Origin: Pseudomonas viridiflava
GTDB lineage: Bacteria > Pseudomonadota > Gammaproteobacteria > Pseudomonadales > Pseudomonadaceae
NCBI RefSeq assembly: GCF_900589395.1
Contig: NZ_UUIS01000089.1
Span: forward strand, 1-64,000
Reading direction: 5' to 3'
DNA length: 64,000 nucleotides
The position numbers and the translations under genes were made by a program. The notes below the pieces were generated by a model. That model ran no database searches, was not told the origin of the DNA, and saw only the letters and a program-made list of their open reading frames with translations. Of this stretch, positions 7,988 to 17,026 are shown piece after piece (position 1 is the stretch's first letter; each line of letters begins with the position of its first letter).

Positions 7988-10323
7988 GGGTGTTTCTCCA
8001 CGGCATGACGCGCACTGGCCCACGGCGCCAGCACAAAGCTGAACACCAGCCCCAGGCTCACCGACAGACCGAAATTGCTGATGGCCGGGGTCTGCGACAG
8101 CGCCAGCAGGCCGAACGACAGCCAGGTGGTGATGGCCGCCAGCAAGGTGCCGAGCAGGCTGACCGCCGCCCCGCCGACCTGCTCGCGCATCAGGATGGCG
8201 TAGTCGACGCTGATGGCGGTCACCAGCAACAGGCCGAACAGGCTGAACAGGGTCAGTGGCTGGCCCAGCCAGCCCAGGCTGGCCAGGCTGCACAACGCGG
8301 CAAGCAACGGCAGGGTGACAATGCGCAGCGCCCCGCCCAGGCCGAAGGGCGCGATCAGCAGCACCACGATCAGCACGCACGACAGCAGCTTGAGTTCGGC
8401 GGCGCTGATTTGCGTCTGGGCGAACACGCCATTGAGCGCGCCCAGCCGGTCGACCAGGTGCACGCCGGGCAGATCCTGGGTCTGGGAATGCAGCACGGCT
8501 GGGTTGATCAACCCTTGCAGGCCGACGATGGCGGCCACGCCGTCATCGGTGCGTCCCAGCCACAATGGGCGCCAGGTTTCACTGATCGGGCCGGCCAGGG
8601 CCTGATCGATGGTCTGCTCGGGCAACGCCTGCAACTGGCGCAGTTCGTTGTGCAAGGCGTCGGCCGTGACACCCAGTGCCAGCAGCGGTTGCCAGTATTC
8701 AGGCAGGCGGCTCAAGGCATCGCGTACGGCACGTTGCTCGGCGGGTGCGGCCAGCAACTGGTTGAGCGCCATGTAGCCGCGCAGCGAGTGGTCGCGCACC
8801 AGGGCGTCGAGGCGTTGGGTCAGGGCGTCCTGGCGCGCCAGCAGTTGCTGTTCATCGGCTGCGCGCACCAGAAAGAACTGGCTGGTCGGCTGGAAGCCGG
8901 TAATGCGGGCAATGGCCTGGGCTTCATCGGTCAGGGCCTGAGGGGCCGAGACCCACTGGCGAATGTCGTTGTGGGTGGTCAACTGCCACAAGCCGGTGGC
9001 GCAGAACACCAGCAGCAGGGCCAGCAGCAGTGGCGTACCGGTCCTGGCCAACAGCGCTTCGCGCCCGTCCAGCAGGCGTTGGGCCAATTGCAACGGCCAC
9101 TGCGCCGGGCGCAGTTCGACCCTGGCGAGCAACGCCGGCAGCAGGCACACCGCCGCCAGCCACGCACCGAGCAGCCCGGCGGCGGAGAACACCGCGATCT
9201 GGGTCAGGGCCGGGAACGGCGTCCAGGCCAGGGCCAGGTAGCCGATGCAACTGGTGATCAGGCTCAGGGTCAGGCCCGGCAGGGTCAGGCGCAAGGCCGG
9301 CCAACTGCGCCAGGGGTTCAGCGTCCAGCTTTTGGACAAATAGTGCAGCGGGTAATCCACCGCCACGCCGATCAGGCTCGAACCCAGCACCAGGGTCATC
9401 ACATGCATCTTGCCGAACAGCGCCACACAGGCCACCGCGCCGAACAGCATGCCCACCAGCACCGGCACAAAGGCCAGCAGTACCCGCCAGCGGCGGAAGG
9501 CCAGCAGCAACAGCAGCAAAATACCCAGCGTGGCACCGCCGCCGACCCAGGTGATTTCCTGGCTGGCCTGGTGCTGGCCGGCGGCGGCGTACAGCAGGCC
9601 GCTGGCGGCCAGCAGCCGGCCGCCGTCCTGGGCCGCTTGCGTGCGCGCCTCGGCCAGCAGGGCGGCGACCCGGGTCGGCAGGTGCATGTCGAAGGCATCG
9701 TTGCCGGTGCTTGCACGCAGCAGCACCCAGTGCAAGCCATCGGCCTGGGCCATCAGCGAGCCGCTGGCCAGGTCCGGCTCCACCGCGCCGCCGCGCGGCA
9801 GGCCGTTCAGAATGCGTCCGGTCAGGCCCAGCCAGTCATCCTGGCTGGGCACCAGGCTGAAGCCCGCAAAGGGGTCGAACAGGTTCTGCACGCGCTGCGC
9901 GATAAATGCTTGAGGTTGCTCGATCAACTGCTTGCGGTCGGCTGCCGGCAGCATGGCCAGCCGGCCTTGCAGAAACTGTGTGCGCAAGGCTGACAGGTCG
10001 GCCTGCATGCTCCACTGCACCTTCTCGAACGTGCCGCTGGCCTGCCACTGCTCAGCCAGGCGCTGGGTCAGGGCAATCGCCTGCTGGCGCTCGGCATGGC
10101 CGACCAGCACCAGCATTTCGCGGTTCAGCGGCGCCTGCATGCGCTGTTCGGCGCGCAGTTCCAGCGGGTCAGGACGGCTGCCGGGCACCAGTTCCATGAG
10201 GTTGGCCGACAGCGGCGCGCCGTCACGCCACTGCCAGCCGGCCAGCGCCACCACGGCGAGCAGGATCAGCAGGAACAGGCGCGGCAGGCGGCGCTCAGGA
10301 TTTGAAATCATTGCGCCGCGCAT
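7984..10323 (-). CDS. MMPL/RND-type exporter, aryl polyene cluster
   Basis: This 779-residue inner-membrane protein has the RND/MMPL plan of one helix, a large periplasmic domain (about residues 40-240), five or six helices (about 250-400), then the same pattern repeated. GVAVDYPLHYL in the first half and ISVDYAILM in the second carry the Asp typical of MMPL proton pathways. It probably lifts the polyene-carrying lipid out of the inner membrane, working with the LolA-like protein encoded just upstream. The start overlaps the LolA-like gene; ATG at 10323 is used, and a second in-frame ATG at 10311 is almost as plausible because neither has a strong ribosome site. Confidence 0.88.
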   Translation of the reverse strand: MRGAMISNPERRLPRLFLLILLAVVALAGWQWRDGAPLSANLMELVPGSRPDPLELRAEQRMQAPLNREMLVLVGHAERQQAIALTQRLAEQWQASGTFEKVQWSMQADLSALRTQFLQGRLAMLPAADRKQLIEQPQAFIAQRVQNLFDPFAGFSLVPSQDDWLGLTGRILNGLPRGGAVEPDLASGSLMAQADGLHWVLLRASTGNDAFDMHLPTRVAALLAEARTQAAQDGGRLLAASGLLYAAAGQHQASQEITWVGGGATLGILLLLLLAFRRWRVLLAFVPVLVGMLFGAVACVALFGKMHVMTLVLGSSLIGVAVDYPLHYLSKSWTLNPWRSWPALRLTLPGLTLSLITSCIGYLALAWTPFPALTQIAVFSAAGLLGAWLAAVCLLPALLARVELRPAQWPLQLAQRLLDGREALLARTGTPLLLALLLVFCATGLWQLTTHNDIRQWVSAPQALTDEAQAIARITGFQPTSQFFLVRAADEQQLLARQDALTQRLDALVRDHSLRGYMALNQLLAAPAEQRAVRDALSRLPEYWQPLLALGVTADALHNELRQLQALPEQTIDQALAGPISETWRPLWLGRTDDGVAAIVGLQGLINPAVLHSQTQDLPGVHLVDRLGALNGVFAQTQISAAELKLLSCVLIVVLLIAPFGLGGALRIVTLPLLAALCSLASLGWLGQPLTLFSLFGLLLVTAISVDYAILMREQVGGAAVSLLGTLLAAITTWLSFGLLALSQTPAISNFGLSVSLGLVFSFVLAPWASARHAVEKHP

Positions 10324-10900
10324 CGCTGAGCGCAGGTGCGCTGTGGCTATCGATCAGGTTCAGCACGGTGCGGTCGCCCTGGGTTTCCAGCAGCTCGATG
10401 CGGTGCACCAGCTCGCCGCCGTCGATGTTGATCTGGCGAAACACCTGTTGCAGCAGCAGCGAACGCGGGATCAGCGTCAGCTTCCAGGCCTGGGCGTCGC
10501 CGCTCAGTTGCAGCTCGAAATCGCGTTGCAATCCGCTGCTGTCGCCTTGCAGCACGGCCAGGAACAGACGGTTCTGCTCGGCGCCGGCACTCTTGCCCGG
10601 CAGCAACTGCCAGCCCTGGCCCTGACGGCGGGCAATGCCGGCCTGGTCGATGCGGTAGTCCTGCTTGAGCGGCGTTTCCAGCAGCCACAGCAGGCCGAAG
10701 TCCCGGGCCAGCACGAAGTTGCCGGTGCTGACCAGCGGCTGGGGCAGGGCGCGCAGGTGTTTCTCCTGGCTGAAACGGCCCTCGACCACGGCGGGCTTGC
10801 CCAACTGGGCGCTGAGTTGTTGCAAGTCAAAGGCATGCGCCAGTGACGAGGCGCACAGCAAGGCCAGGCTGAACAGCAAACGTTGCATGGGTGCCCTCAT
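10295..10900 (-). CDS. LolA-like periplasmic lipid carrier, aryl polyene cluster
   Basis: This 201-residue protein has a cleavable signal peptide (MQRLLFSLALLCASSLAHA) and the fold signature of LolA-related proteins: GRFSQEKHLRALPQPLVSTG early, GLLWLLETPLKQDYRID, then an IDGGELVHRIELLE strand region. It differs from the housekeeping LolA and belongs to the branch usually found in aryl polyene clusters. It should carry a hydrophobic cargo across the periplasm to the outer membrane. It starts with an ATGA overlap with the thioesterase and overlaps the MMPL gene by 29 bases. Cargo identity is inferred. Confidence 0.87.
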   Translation of the reverse strand: MRAPMQRLLFSLALLCASSLAHAFDLQQLSAQLGKPAVVEGRFSQEKHLRALPQPLVSTGNFVLARDFGLLWLLETPLKQDYRIDQAGIARRQGQGWQLLPGKSAGAEQNRLFLAVLQGDSSGLQRDFELQLSGDAQAWKLTLIPRSLLLQQVFRQINIDGGELVHRIELLETQGDRTVLNLIDSHSAPALSDARRNDFKS

Positions 10901-11322
10901 GGCAAGGCCCTCTGCACGGCATCGATGAACACCCTGGGCGAGGCCAGTTGCATCTCGCGGGTGGCGACATCAACGGCCACCTGCACGGTGCTGGCGCGGG
11001 TCATGCGTTCGCCGGTCACCGCGTCGCTGATCAGGTAGTTGATCTTCAGGCGGTTTTCCCACTCCACCAGGCTGGCGCGCACGGTCAGCTTCTGGCCGAA
11101 CACCGCCGCCCGCACGTAGCGCAGTTGCAGGTCGATCACCGGCCAGCCGTAGCCCGACTCAAGCATCTGCGTGTAGTTGTGGCCGATGTGGTCCAGCAGC
11201 GCGCAGCGCGCCACTTCGAGGTATTTGACGTAGTGGCCGTGCCAGACGATGTTCATCATGTCGACATCGAAAAACGGCACCACCACGTCGGTGTCGACGT
11301 CGATCAGTCCTTTACTGCGCAT
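10897..11322 (-). CDS. Hotdog thioesterase (YbgC/4HBT type), aryl polyene cluster
   Basis: This 141-residue single-hotdog protein has the YbgC-type active-site segment VPFFDVDMMNIVWHGHYVKYLE, where the Asp and the following helix form the catalytic site. It probably hydrolyses acyl-ACP or acyl-CoA thioesters, either releasing the finished polyene or editing stalled intermediates. The start at 11322 is supported by GGAGG four bases upstream and by the family N-terminus; the frame extends to 11463 through the ammonia-lyase gene without thioesterase-like sequence. It overlaps the lyase by 11 bases and the LolA-like gene by four. Confidence 0.88.
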   Translation of the reverse strand: MRSKGLIDVDTDVVVPFFDVDMMNIVWHGHYVKYLEVARCALLDHIGHNYTQMLESGYGWPVIDLQLRYVRAAVFGQKLTVRASLVEWENRLKINYLISDAVTGERMTRASTVQVAVDVATREMQLASPRVFIDAVQRALP

Positions 11323-12859
11323 GCAGCCTCCAGTGGCGTTGGGCAATGCGTTGCAGGCACAGGCGCAGTTCGCCTTCCAGGCCGCGATCATCGATGACCG
11401 GCGGGAAATCCTCGGCCAGTTGTGTGTGCATGGCGGCCAGCGCCGGCGGCAGCGGGCGGGCATCGGCTTGCCGGCTGCGCAGCCACAGGCCCTGGTTGGC
11501 GGCGATCAGGGTGGCGGCGGCGACCTGCTCGGTCAGTTCCAGCACACGGATCGCATCGCGGGCGGCGATGGTGCCCATGCTCACCTTGTCCTGGTTGTGG
11601 CATTCGGTGGAACGCGAGAACACGCTGGCCGGCATGGTGTTTTTCAGGGCTTCGGCGGTCCAGGCGCTGGCGCCGATCTGCACGGCCTTGAAACCGTGGT
11701 TGATCATCGCCCGCTCGGCGCTGGCGCCGGACAGGTTGCTGGGCAGGCCGTGGTTGTAGCGCACGTCCACCAGCAGGGCGAGCTGGCGGTCGAGCAGGTC
11801 GGCGACGTTGGCCACCAGGGTCTTGAGGCTGTCCATGGCAAAGGCGATGTGCCCGCCGTAGAAGTGCCCGCCGTGCAGCACACGCTCTTGGTCGCCGTCG
11901 ATGATCGGGTTGTCGTTGGCGCTGTTCAGCTCGGTCTCGATGAACGAGCGCAGCCAGCCCAGGCTGTCGGCCAGTACGCCCAGCACATGCGGGGCACAGC
12001 GCAGCGAGTAGCGGTCCTGCAAGCGGTGCAGCGGTGCGGTCGGGGCGTCGATGGCCAGGTCCTGGCGCAGCCAGGCGGCCACCTGCATCTGGCCGGGGTG
12101 CGGCTTGGCGGCGAACAGGCGCTCGTCGAAGTGTTCCGGGTTGCCTTGCAGCGCCACCACGTTCATGGCGGTGATGCGCGTGGCCAGTTGCAGCAGGTAG
12201 TCGGCGCGGGCGAAGGCCAGGCAGGCAATGCCGGTCATCACCGCCGTGCCATTCATCAGCGCCAGGGCTTCCTTGGGCCGCAGCACCAAAGGTTCCCAGC
12301 CCAGTTCGCGGTGCACGTCCAGGGCCGGGCGGCGCTGGCCGCGATACAGCACTTCGCGTTCGCCGGACAGGGTCGCGGCCACATAGGACAACGGCGTCAG
12401 GTCGCCGCTGGCGCCCACCGAGCCCTCTTCGGGGATCAGCGGCAGCACGTCGTGTTCGAGGAATGCCTGCAACCGTTCCAGCAGCTCGACCCGCACCCCC
12501 GACACGCCGTGGCACAGCGACTGCAAACGTGCCGCCAGCACCGCACGGGTGGCGCGCTCGTCGAGCAGCTTGCCCAGGCCGCAGCCGTGGAAGGTGTACA
12601 GGTGGCGTGGCAAGGCCTCGACGTGCTGCAAGGGCACGGCCACCACGCATGAATCGCCGTAGCCGGTGGTGACGCCATAGATCACGCCTTCCTTGTCCAG
12701 CAGCGAGTCGAGAAACTGTGCGCCCCGGGCAATGCGTGCGCGGTAGTCGGCGTCGTCCTGCAAGGCCACAGGCGCCTGGCGGTTGGCCACGGCCAGCACC
12801 TGCTCGATGCTCAGCGCCAAGGCGCCGAAGGTCACGGTGTCGGGAACTTGATGCGTCAT
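11312..12859 (-). CDS. Aromatic amino acid ammonia-lyase (HAL/TAL/PAL family), aryl polyene cluster
   Basis: This 515-residue enzyme has the Ala-Ser-Gly triad that cyclises to the MIO cofactor (A150-S151-G152 in EGSVGASGDL), the catalytic Tyr in VIYGVTTGYG (Y61) and downstream conserved segments ALMNGTAVMTG and SANDNP. It should deaminate an aromatic amino acid, most likely to 4-coumarate or cinnamate as the polyene starter. The substrate-selectivity pair is Phe90-His91 (YTFHGCGLG), not the usual His-Leu of tyrosine lyases or Ser-His of histidine lyases, so the substrate is open. The ATG at 12859 overlaps the acyltransferase stop; a longer frame upstream belongs to that gene's shadow. Confidence 0.92.
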   Translation of the reverse strand: MTHQVPDTVTFGALALSIEQVLAVANRQAPVALQDDADYRARIARGAQFLDSLLDKEGVIYGVTTGYGDSCVVAVPLQHVEALPRHLYTFHGCGLGKLLDERATRAVLAARLQSLCHGVSGVRVELLERLQAFLEHDVLPLIPEEGSVGASGDLTPLSYVAATLSGEREVLYRGQRRPALDVHRELGWEPLVLRPKEALALMNGTAVMTGIACLAFARADYLLQLATRITAMNVVALQGNPEHFDERLFAAKPHPGQMQVAAWLRQDLAIDAPTAPLHRLQDRYSLRCAPHVLGVLADSLGWLRSFIETELNSANDNPIIDGDQERVLHGGHFYGGHIAFAMDSLKTLVANVADLLDRQLALLVDVRYNHGLPSNLSGASAERAMINHGFKAVQIGASAWTAEALKNTMPASVFSRSTECHNQDKVSMGTIAARDAIRVLELTEQVAAATLIAANQGLWLRSRQADARPLPPALAAMHTQLAEDFPPVIDDRGLEGELRLCLQRIAQRHWRLHAQ

Positions 12860-13785
12860 CGCTGCTTCCAGAAAGGGTAGAAATTGAACCACTGTTGCGG
12901 GGCTTGCAGGCAGTAGTGCGCCAGGCGCTCGGCGTAGCGCGCCGCCCAGTGGGCAATGACCTCGGCGCGGTCGCTGCGCTTCCATTGCACCGCCTCGGTG
13001 AACGGCTCCAGGATCACCCGGTAGCCCTGGGCGTCCTTGAGGCAGAAAAACAGATTGACCGGGCACTTGAGCAACCCGGCCAGCAGCCACGGACCTTGCG
13101 GAAAGGCCGCCGGCGCACCCAGAAAGTCCGCCTGCACATGGCGCCCGCCATGCAAGGGCACGCGGTCGCCGGCAATCGCCAGCCACTCGCCGTCGTCCAG
13201 GCGCTGGCTCAATTGCAGCATGATCGCCGGATCCAGCTCGCTGACCTGCACCAGGCGCAGGTTGGTGGCGCCGGCCTCGCCCAGCAGGCGATTGAAGCGC
13301 TCGGCATGCTTGGTGTGCACCAGCACGTTCATGGTGACCTTTTCGCCCAGCTCGGCCAGCGCCCGACACACCTCAAGGTTGCCCAGGTGCGCGCCGACCA
13401 GCATCTGCCCGCGCGCGCCGCGCAACTGGGTACGCAACGACGCCGGGTCGACGATGCGGATCTGTTCGATGCGCAGCTTGCCGTTCCACACGTCGAGCTT
13501 GTCGAGCAGGGCTTCGGCAAACGCCATGAACTGACGGAACACCCGTGCGGTGGTGGGGCGCAGTTCGGGCTGGCCGCTCCAGTGCGCCAGGCGCTGCTGG
13601 TACTCGTGGATGCTGCGCCGGGCGGTGCGGCCGAAAATGAAGAAGTACAGCACGATGCCGTACAGCACCGGACTGAGCAGGCGCCGGCCGAGCACGCGCA
13701 CGCCCCAGGCGGTGAGTTTCATCAGCACAAAGCTGCCGCGCTCCTGGCGGTCGGCCCAGTGCTTTTCGTCGGGCGGCAGGCTCAT
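12856..13785 (-). CDS. HtrB/LpxL-type lysophospholipid acyltransferase, aryl polyene cluster
   Basis: This 309-residue protein belongs to the LpxL/LpxM/HtrB superfamily: an N-terminal membrane helix (VLYGIVLYFFIFG, about residues 42-54), the catalytic HLGNLEVCR segment and a later WLAIAGDRV region. It probably transfers the polyene acyl chain from ACP to a glycolipid or lipid anchor. In E. coli-type APE clusters a glycosyltransferase and such an acyltransferase are one fused protein. Here they are two genes joined by an ATGA overlap, which fixes the start at 13785. Confidence 0.86.
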   Translation of the reverse strand: MSLPPDEKHWADRQERGSFVLMKLTAWGVRVLGRRLLSPVLYGIVLYFFIFGRTARRSIHEYQQRLAHWSGQPELRPTTARVFRQFMAFAEALLDKLDVWNGKLRIEQIRIVDPASLRTQLRGARGQMLVGAHLGNLEVCRALAELGEKVTMNVLVHTKHAERFNRLLGEAGATNLRLVQVSELDPAIMLQLSQRLDDGEWLAIAGDRVPLHGGRHVQADFLGAPAAFPQGPWLLAGLLKCPVNLFFCLKDAQGYRVILEPFTEAVQWKRSDRAEVIAHWAARYAERLAHYCLQAPQQWFNFYPFWKQR

Positions 13786-14534
13786 GCGCGGGCCTTGTGG
13801 AGCAGCGGCAGCTTGCGCCACAGCAGCACCGGCAGACGCAACAACATGCCGAAGAACAGCTTGGTGTGCATGCCGGAAATCAGCGCGTTGTCGTGGAACA
13901 GGCGAAAGTGCGACAGGCCGTCCTGCGGGTAATGCACCTTGGTCGGCAGCCAGTGCATCGGCTGGCCACGCCACGACAGGCGCACCAGGATCTCGGTGTC
14001 GAAATCCATGCGCCGGCCCAGGTTGACCGCCTCGATCAGCTTGAGCACCGGTGCCAGCGGGTAGACCCGAAAACCGCACATCGAGTCGCGAATGTGCAGC
14101 GACAAGGTGTTGATCCACACCCAGACATGGGTCAGGTAGCGTGCATACAGCCGGCCCTTGGGCACGCTGGCGTCGTATTGCGGGTAACCGCAGATCAACG
14201 CCTGTGGGTGCTGGCGCGACTGTTCGAGAAAACGGCCGATGTCGCTCAGGTCGTGCTGGCCATCGGCGTCGACTTGCAGGGCATGGCTGAAGCCCAGGTG
14301 GGCGGCCTCATGAAAGCCGGCCATCACCGCGCCACCCTTGCCTTGATTGAGCGGCAGGCGGATCAGGTACACGCCCTCCTGGGTGGCCAGTTGCTGCAAC
14401 ACCTGGGCACAGGCCGGGCTGCTGGCGTCGTCGACCAGCACGCAAGGCAGGCCGGCGTCGCGCAGGGCCTTGACCACATGCGGCACGGCGCGCTCGTGGT
14501 CGAACACCGGGATCACCGCACAGGGCTTATGCAT
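13782..14534 (-). CDS. Family 2 glycosyltransferase, aryl polyene cluster
   Basis: This 250-residue GT-A enzyme shows the nucleotide-sugar core CAVIPVFDHE, LVDDASSP and the metal-binding DxD in QVDADGQHD, plus a RRMDFDTEILVRLSWRG acceptor-loop segment. It resembles dolichol-phosphate-mannose/polyprenyl-sugar type GT2 enzymes, without their C-terminal membrane helices. It should add a sugar to the lipid that receives the polyene. The ATG at 14534 gives the natural N-terminus MHKPCAVIPVF and overlaps the ligase stop by eight bases. The donor sugar cannot be inferred. Confidence 0.88.
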   Translation of the reverse strand: MHKPCAVIPVFDHERAVPHVVKALRDAGLPCVLVDDASSPACAQVLQQLATQEGVYLIRLPLNQGKGGAVMAGFHEAAHLGFSHALQVDADGQHDLSDIGRFLEQSRQHPQALICGYPQYDASVPKGRLYARYLTHVWVWINTLSLHIRDSMCGFRVYPLAPVLKLIEAVNLGRRMDFDTEILVRLSWRGQPMHWLPTKVHYPQDGLSHFRLFHDNALISGMHTKLFFGMLLRLPVLLWRKLPLLHKARA

Positions 14535-16218
14535 GGTCGTGCTCCAGCAGGAGCCTGCCACTGGAGCAGGGCGCCTGCTCCTGGTTGTGGTAGGCGAAAT
14601 ACAGTTTGCCGCGTGCGGCATCGAAGCGCAGGGTCAGGTTCAGGTGGTCGCCGGGGCGCACCAGTTGCTGGAACTTGAGCACTTCCATGCCGGCAAAGCG
14701 TGGCGGCAGTGCCAGCAGGCGCTGGCCCAGTTGCATGGCCCAGTCGACCTGAACCACGCCGGGCAGCACCGGCACTTTGGGGAAGTGCCCGGTGAAATAC
14801 GCCAGGTCCGGCGGCACTTGCAGCGCCAGGTGCAAGGTGTCGTCCAGCATCTGCTGGCCCAGCACCTCCGGCCCTTTGCCACGCGGCGCGGCCAGCAAGG
14901 CCTCGACGTGCGCCTGGGGCAGCTTGCCCTGGGCGTTGAGCGGCAATTGCAGCAGCAGGCGCCAGCGCCGTGGCAGGGCCAACGGCTCGCAATGGCCACT
15001 CAGGTGCCGGCGCAAGGTTTCGGTCAGGGCGCGCCGGCCGTGGTTGCGCAAGGCATGCAGGCCGCTGTCGCTGAGCACCACCAGGGCGCCCAGCGAGGCG
15101 CGGCGTTCCTGCACCACGCCCAGGCGCGCCTCGCTGACGAAGGGATGGCTGGCCAGTGCCTGTTCCAGCGCCGGCAGGGCAATGCGCTTTTCTTCCAGCT
15201 TGACGATGCGGTCCAGCCGGCCGAGCAAGGCAAAGCGGCCATCGGCCTCCACGCGTGCGGCGTCGGCGGTCGGCTCGACATGGCCGGCCGGAAGATAAGG
15301 CGAGCGCACCTGCAAGGCGCCGTCGCTGTCCTGCGACAACTGCACACCGTCGAAGGCTTGCCACAACGGCTGGCCCTGGCGCCAGGCAATGCCGCCGGTC
15401 TCGGAGCTGCCGAAAATTTCGGTCGGCCACTGACCCAGGCGCTGCTGCAGGCTGGCGGCGGCCTCTTCAGGCAGGGCGCCGCCGGAGGAAAACACCCGGC
15501 GCACTGCGCTCAGCGCCGGCCAGTCGAGGTTGTCGCCCATGCGCTTGAGCAGCGCCGGGCTGGCCACCCAGGCAAAGGCCGGGTGTTCGGCGCTGGCGCG
15601 TTGCAGGTCTTCGGGAAACGGCAGTTGCCGGCGTTCCCACGGGCGCCCGGCGCACAACGGCCACAGCACCCGGAACAGCAAGCCGTAGATATGCTGGGCC
15701 GCGACGCTGCCGATGATGCAGGCATCGCCCAGTTCGGCACCCCACAGGCGTTCCAGGCCGCGCACTTCGTTGTCCAACTGGCGCAGGCGCTTGTCGATGC
15801 GCTTGGGTTCGCCGCTGGAACCGGAGGTGCACAGGCTCAACTGGCAGGCGTCCAGGTCCAGTGCCGCCGGGGTCAGCGGCGCCTGCAGCAGGTCGGCCAG
15901 ATGCACATCGCCCGGCTGTTCGCTGAGCCACAGGTCGACCTGCGGGTTCCAGCGCTCGCGGGTCTGGTCTTGCAGGTCCGATGGCAGCAGCACGCTGACG
16001 CCGGCGCGCCAGGCAGCGAACAGGGCGATGGCCAGCTCGCCGGCATCGTCCAGGTGCACGGCCAGGCGCTGCACGCCCCGTGCTTGCAGGCCGGCGGCGA
16101 CGCTCAGGGCCTGGGCGCAGAACTGCGCATGGGTCAGCGCCGGCTGCGGGCACAGCAAGCGGTCGGGCCGGGGATCGAGCAGCAGGTGTTCAAGATTCAA
16201 CCAGTTCATGTCGTTCAT
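14527..16218 (-). CDS. apeH: Fused aryl-ACP ligase and ApeI-type dehydratase, aryl polyene
   Basis: This 563-residue protein has two domains. Residues 1 to about 440 are an AMP-forming ligase with the phosphate loop CTSGSSGEPKRI and EIFGSSETGGIAW; it should activate the aryl acid and load it on an ACP (ApeH role). From about 450 to the end is a hotdog dehydratase with YFTGHFPKVPVLPGVVQVDWAMQ, the ApeI signature with its active-site His. In many APE clusters these are separate apeH and apeI genes. The start at 16218 gives MNDMNWLNLEHLL, three bases after the preceding stop; an ATG at 16209 is also possible. The symbol covers only the first domain. Confidence 0.88.
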   Translation of the reverse strand: MNDMNWLNLEHLLLDPRPDRLLCPQPALTHAQFCAQALSVAAGLQARGVQRLAVHLDDAGELAIALFAAWRAGVSVLLPSDLQDQTRERWNPQVDLWLSEQPGDVHLADLLQAPLTPAALDLDACQLSLCTSGSSGEPKRIDKRLRQLDNEVRGLERLWGAELGDACIIGSVAAQHIYGLLFRVLWPLCAGRPWERRQLPFPEDLQRASAEHPAFAWVASPALLKRMGDNLDWPALSAVRRVFSSGGALPEEAAASLQQRLGQWPTEIFGSSETGGIAWRQGQPLWQAFDGVQLSQDSDGALQVRSPYLPAGHVEPTADAARVEADGRFALLGRLDRIVKLEEKRIALPALEQALASHPFVSEARLGVVQERRASLGALVVLSDSGLHALRNHGRRALTETLRRHLSGHCEPLALPRRWRLLLQLPLNAQGKLPQAHVEALLAAPRGKGPEVLGQQMLDDTLHLALQVPPDLAYFTGHFPKVPVLPGVVQVDWAMQLGQRLLALPPRFAGMEVLKFQQLVRPGDHLNLTLRFDAARGKLYFAYHNQEQAPCSSGRLLLEHDHA

Positions 16219-16220
16219 TT

Positions 16221-16766
16221 TCACGCGCCGCCTCGAACATGCCGGCGGACAGTCCATTCGCCTGCGAACAGCAGGCCCATCAGTCCATAGGAAATCAGCC
16301 CGGTGTACAGCGCCCACCAGTGCAGCGGCGCCCACAGGGTCAGGCTGGCCGCGATCAGGCCGTTGCCGAGAAAGAACGCACACCACACCCAGGTCACCTG
16401 ACGGGTGTAGCGCACCGCAACCTCGGGCAGGTCCGGCTCGCCCAGCCGCGCCAGGCGCTCGACGATCGGCATGCCGCGCATCAGGCTGGCGCCGAACAGG
16501 CACAGCATGAAAGCGCTGATCAGCACCGGGTACCAGCGCAGCAGCACCGGGCTGTCGAGCAGTGCCAGCAGCAGGCAGAAGCCCAGGGCCACCAGCGCCA
16601 TTGCCAGGCTGCCGGGGCGGCGCTCGCCGGTCAGGGCGCGGGCCAGCCACAGGCTGCCGAGCAGCAACGCGAACTGCCAAGGGGCGAAATGCTCCAGGCC
16701 CGCGTACACAGCGAACGGGTAGAGCACGCCTGCCACCACCAGCAGCAGGCCGATCAGCCGTTTCAT
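16221..16766 (-). CDS. Multipass membrane protein, COG4648-like, aryl polyene cluster
   Basis: This 181-residue protein has five or six hydrophobic segments (roughly residues 4-20, 29-42, 55-68, 76-95, 125-143 and 150-166) and resembles COG4648 membrane proteins that recur between the ACP and ligase genes of aryl polyene clusters. It has no recognisable catalytic motif. It may hold the soluble biosynthetic enzymes at the membrane or take part in lipid transfer, but its function is not known. The start overlaps the ACP stop as ATGA; the stop is three bases before the ligase start. Confidence 0.82.
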   Translation of the reverse strand: MKRLIGLLLVVAGVLYPFAVYAGLEHFAPWQFALLLGSLWLARALTGERRPGSLAMALVALGFCLLLALLDSPVLLRWYPVLISAFMLCLFGASLMRGMPIVERLARLGEPDLPEVAVRYTRQVTWVWCAFFLGNGLIAASLTLWAPLHWWALYTGLISYGLMGLLFAGEWTVRRHVRGGA

Positions 16767-17017
16767 GCGGCGGCGTTGACCAGCCGGTAGACCGCTTCGA
16801 CCACGTCATTGACCGTGCGCACCGACTTGAACTCGTCGGCGGCGATCTTTTTCCCGGTCTTGCGCTTGATGTGGTCGATCAGGTCCACCGCATCGATGCT
16901 GTCGATTTCCAGGTCCTGGTACAGGTTGGCGTCGAGGGTGACGCGCTCCGGTTCGATTTCGAACAGCTCGACCAGGGCGTTGCGCAGGGTTTCGAAGATG
17001 TCTTCACGGGTTTGCAT
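16763..17017 (-). CDS. apeF: Acyl carrier protein, aryl polyene (ApeF-like)
   Basis: This 84-residue ACP has the phosphopantetheine attachment Ser in LEIDSIDAVDL (about residue 40) and a predicted four-helix bundle. It carries the starter or the growing chain during polyene synthesis. A 4'-phosphopantetheinyl transferase is needed to activate it and none is encoded in this window, so a housekeeping enzyme or a gene beyond the left edge must serve. It is nine bases after the other ACP gene and overlaps the membrane-protein gene. Which of the two ACPs matches ApeE or ApeF of other hosts is inferred from order. Confidence 0.93.
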   Translation of the reverse strand: MQTREDIFETLRNALVELFEIEPERVTLDANLYQDLEIDSIDAVDLIDHIKRKTGKKIAADEFKSVRTVNDVVEAVYRLVNAAA

Positions 17018-17026
17018 GATCAGTCC

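Noticed and set aside
7990..9993. Long plus-strand frame opposite the MMPL exporter
   Set aside because: Its translation is Gln/Gly/Ala-rich low complexity typical of antisense frames in GC-rich DNA, while the minus-strand frame has clear MMPL features.
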